A model generated the notes under the pieces. The model saw nothing but the letters and a program-made list of their open reading frames with translations. It had not been told where the DNA came from and did no database searches. From Candidatus Pelagibacter sp. (GTDB taxonomy: Bacteria; Pseudomonadota; Alphaproteobacteria; Pelagibacterales; Pelagibacteraceae): a DNA stretch of 14,725 bases. This document shows positions 14,251 through 14,725 of the stretch, in pieces. The stretch lies in the NCBI GenBank assembly GCA_017880265.1, contig JAFJTK010000077.1, positions 1 through 14,725 on the forward strand. Reading direction: 5' to 3'. The number at the start of each line of letters is the position of its first letter. The first letter of the stretch is position 1. A program made the position numbers and the translations under genes.

Positions 14251-14725
14251 CATTTTCATAAATGCAGCATTTATCATGGGGAATATGAAGTTCAACTTTT
14301 TCAGAACTAACTTCAATCTCTCTTTTAATTTTTGATTTAATTACAAGTTCTCCTATTTTTGCTGTTAGTAATTTGTAATTTCCTAAATCTTCAACTTTTT
14401 CCACAGTGGCAGTTATTAAGTTTTCTTTTTGATCTTTAGCAATTTCTATAAATTCAGACCTAATACCTAATTTTAATTTTTTTTGTTTTATTGTAGATAG
14501 ATCAGTGCTTATTTTTATTACAGTATCATTTATTTTAACTTCATTATTTGAATTAACCTCTGTTTCGAATAAATTCATAGCTGGAGAACCTATAAAATAA
14601 CCAACAAAAGTAGTGTTAGGTCTTTCAAAAAGTTCTTTTGGGGTTCCTGCTTGAACAACCTCACCTTCACTCATAACAATTATATTATCAGCAAAAGTCA
14701 TTGCTTCGTTTTGATCGTGAGTTAC
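14237..14725 (-). CDS. ABC transporter ATP-binding protein, UgpC/MalK type (C-terminal part)
   Basis: The gene enters from beyond 14725, and 162 C-terminal residues are visible. The first ones, [18 protein letters not shown], are the H-loop (His in VTHDQ) and the following helix of a MalK/UgpC-type ATPase. [25 protein letters not shown] then marks the junction to the regulatory domain typical of carbohydrate and glycerol-phosphate importers. A TOBE-like region follows ([22 protein letters not shown]), ending ENERLI. Such proteins energise import of sugars, polyols or glycerol-3-phosphate; the substrate cannot be told from this part. The Walker A and B motifs and the start lie outside the window. 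It converges on the HupE-like gene with a four-base overlap. Confidence 0.9.
   Translation of the reverse strand, partial: VTHDQNEAMTFADNIIVMSEGEVVQAGTPKELFERPNTTFVGYFIGSPAMNLFETEVNSNNEVKINDTVIKISTDLSTIKQKKLKLGIRSEFIEIAKDQKENLITATVEKVEDLGNYKLLTAKIGELVIKSKIKREIEVSSEKVELHIPHDKCCIYENERLI

Noticed and set aside
1..14725. CRISPR arrays, insertion sequences, prophage or tRNA genes
   Set aside because: None seen on either strand; the only tandem repeats are coding repeats in rpsP and rplS.

Overview
The window is an AT-rich (roughly 30% GC by eye), very tightly packed bacterial segment. Intergenic gaps are mostly 8-50 bp, and several neighbouring genes overlap at their starts or stops. The protein sequences, the extreme streamlining and the gene content (TRAP transporter, UgpC-type ABC ATPase, DctP-like binding protein with a Tat signal) fit a marine alphaproteobacterium of the SAR11/Pelagibacterales type. 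This assignment is inference from composition and protein character, since no marker such as 16S rRNA is present.

Left part (1-5144): translation, export and amino-acid genes. On the minus strand an operon-like run reads ffh, rpsP, trmD, rplS and then the first 12 codons of leuC. It resembles the classical rpsP-rimM-trmD-rplS cluster but has no rimM. S16 and L19 both carry long acidic Ala/Pro/Glu/Lys tails built from the same 48-nt repeat. Divergently on the plus strand are dapF and ftsY, overlapping by one base. The ffh-dapF gap (3242-3402) holds a GC-rich chain of hairpins that is the best candidate for a structured RNA, followed by a TATAAT promoter element for dapF. Both SRP GTPases (Ffh and FtsY) therefore sit either side of this element.

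Middle part (5137-12176): all minus strand. In transcription order the genes are a Tat-exported TRAP binding protein, a strong terminator hairpin, the small and large TRAP permeases, an amidase-signature hydrolase, a 58-residue two-helix membrane protein, an EamA/DMT transporter and a membrane-anchored alpha/beta hydrolase. A secreted protein of unknown function follows and converges on ftsY. Spacing suggests one uptake-and-processing operon for an organic acid or amide-type solute, with the periplasmic protein made in excess through partial termination.

Right part (12258-14725): a DUF4198-like periplasmic protein (minus) and a HupE/UreJ-type membrane protein (plus) are divergent with overlapping 5' ends. 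Both are predicted to begin, after signal cleavage, with His-Glu-Leu, which suggests a paired metal-handling system. The HupE-like gene converges on the C-terminal part of a UgpC/MalK-type ABC ATPase that runs off the window. Their stop codons sit in the centre of a perfect 24-bp palindrome.
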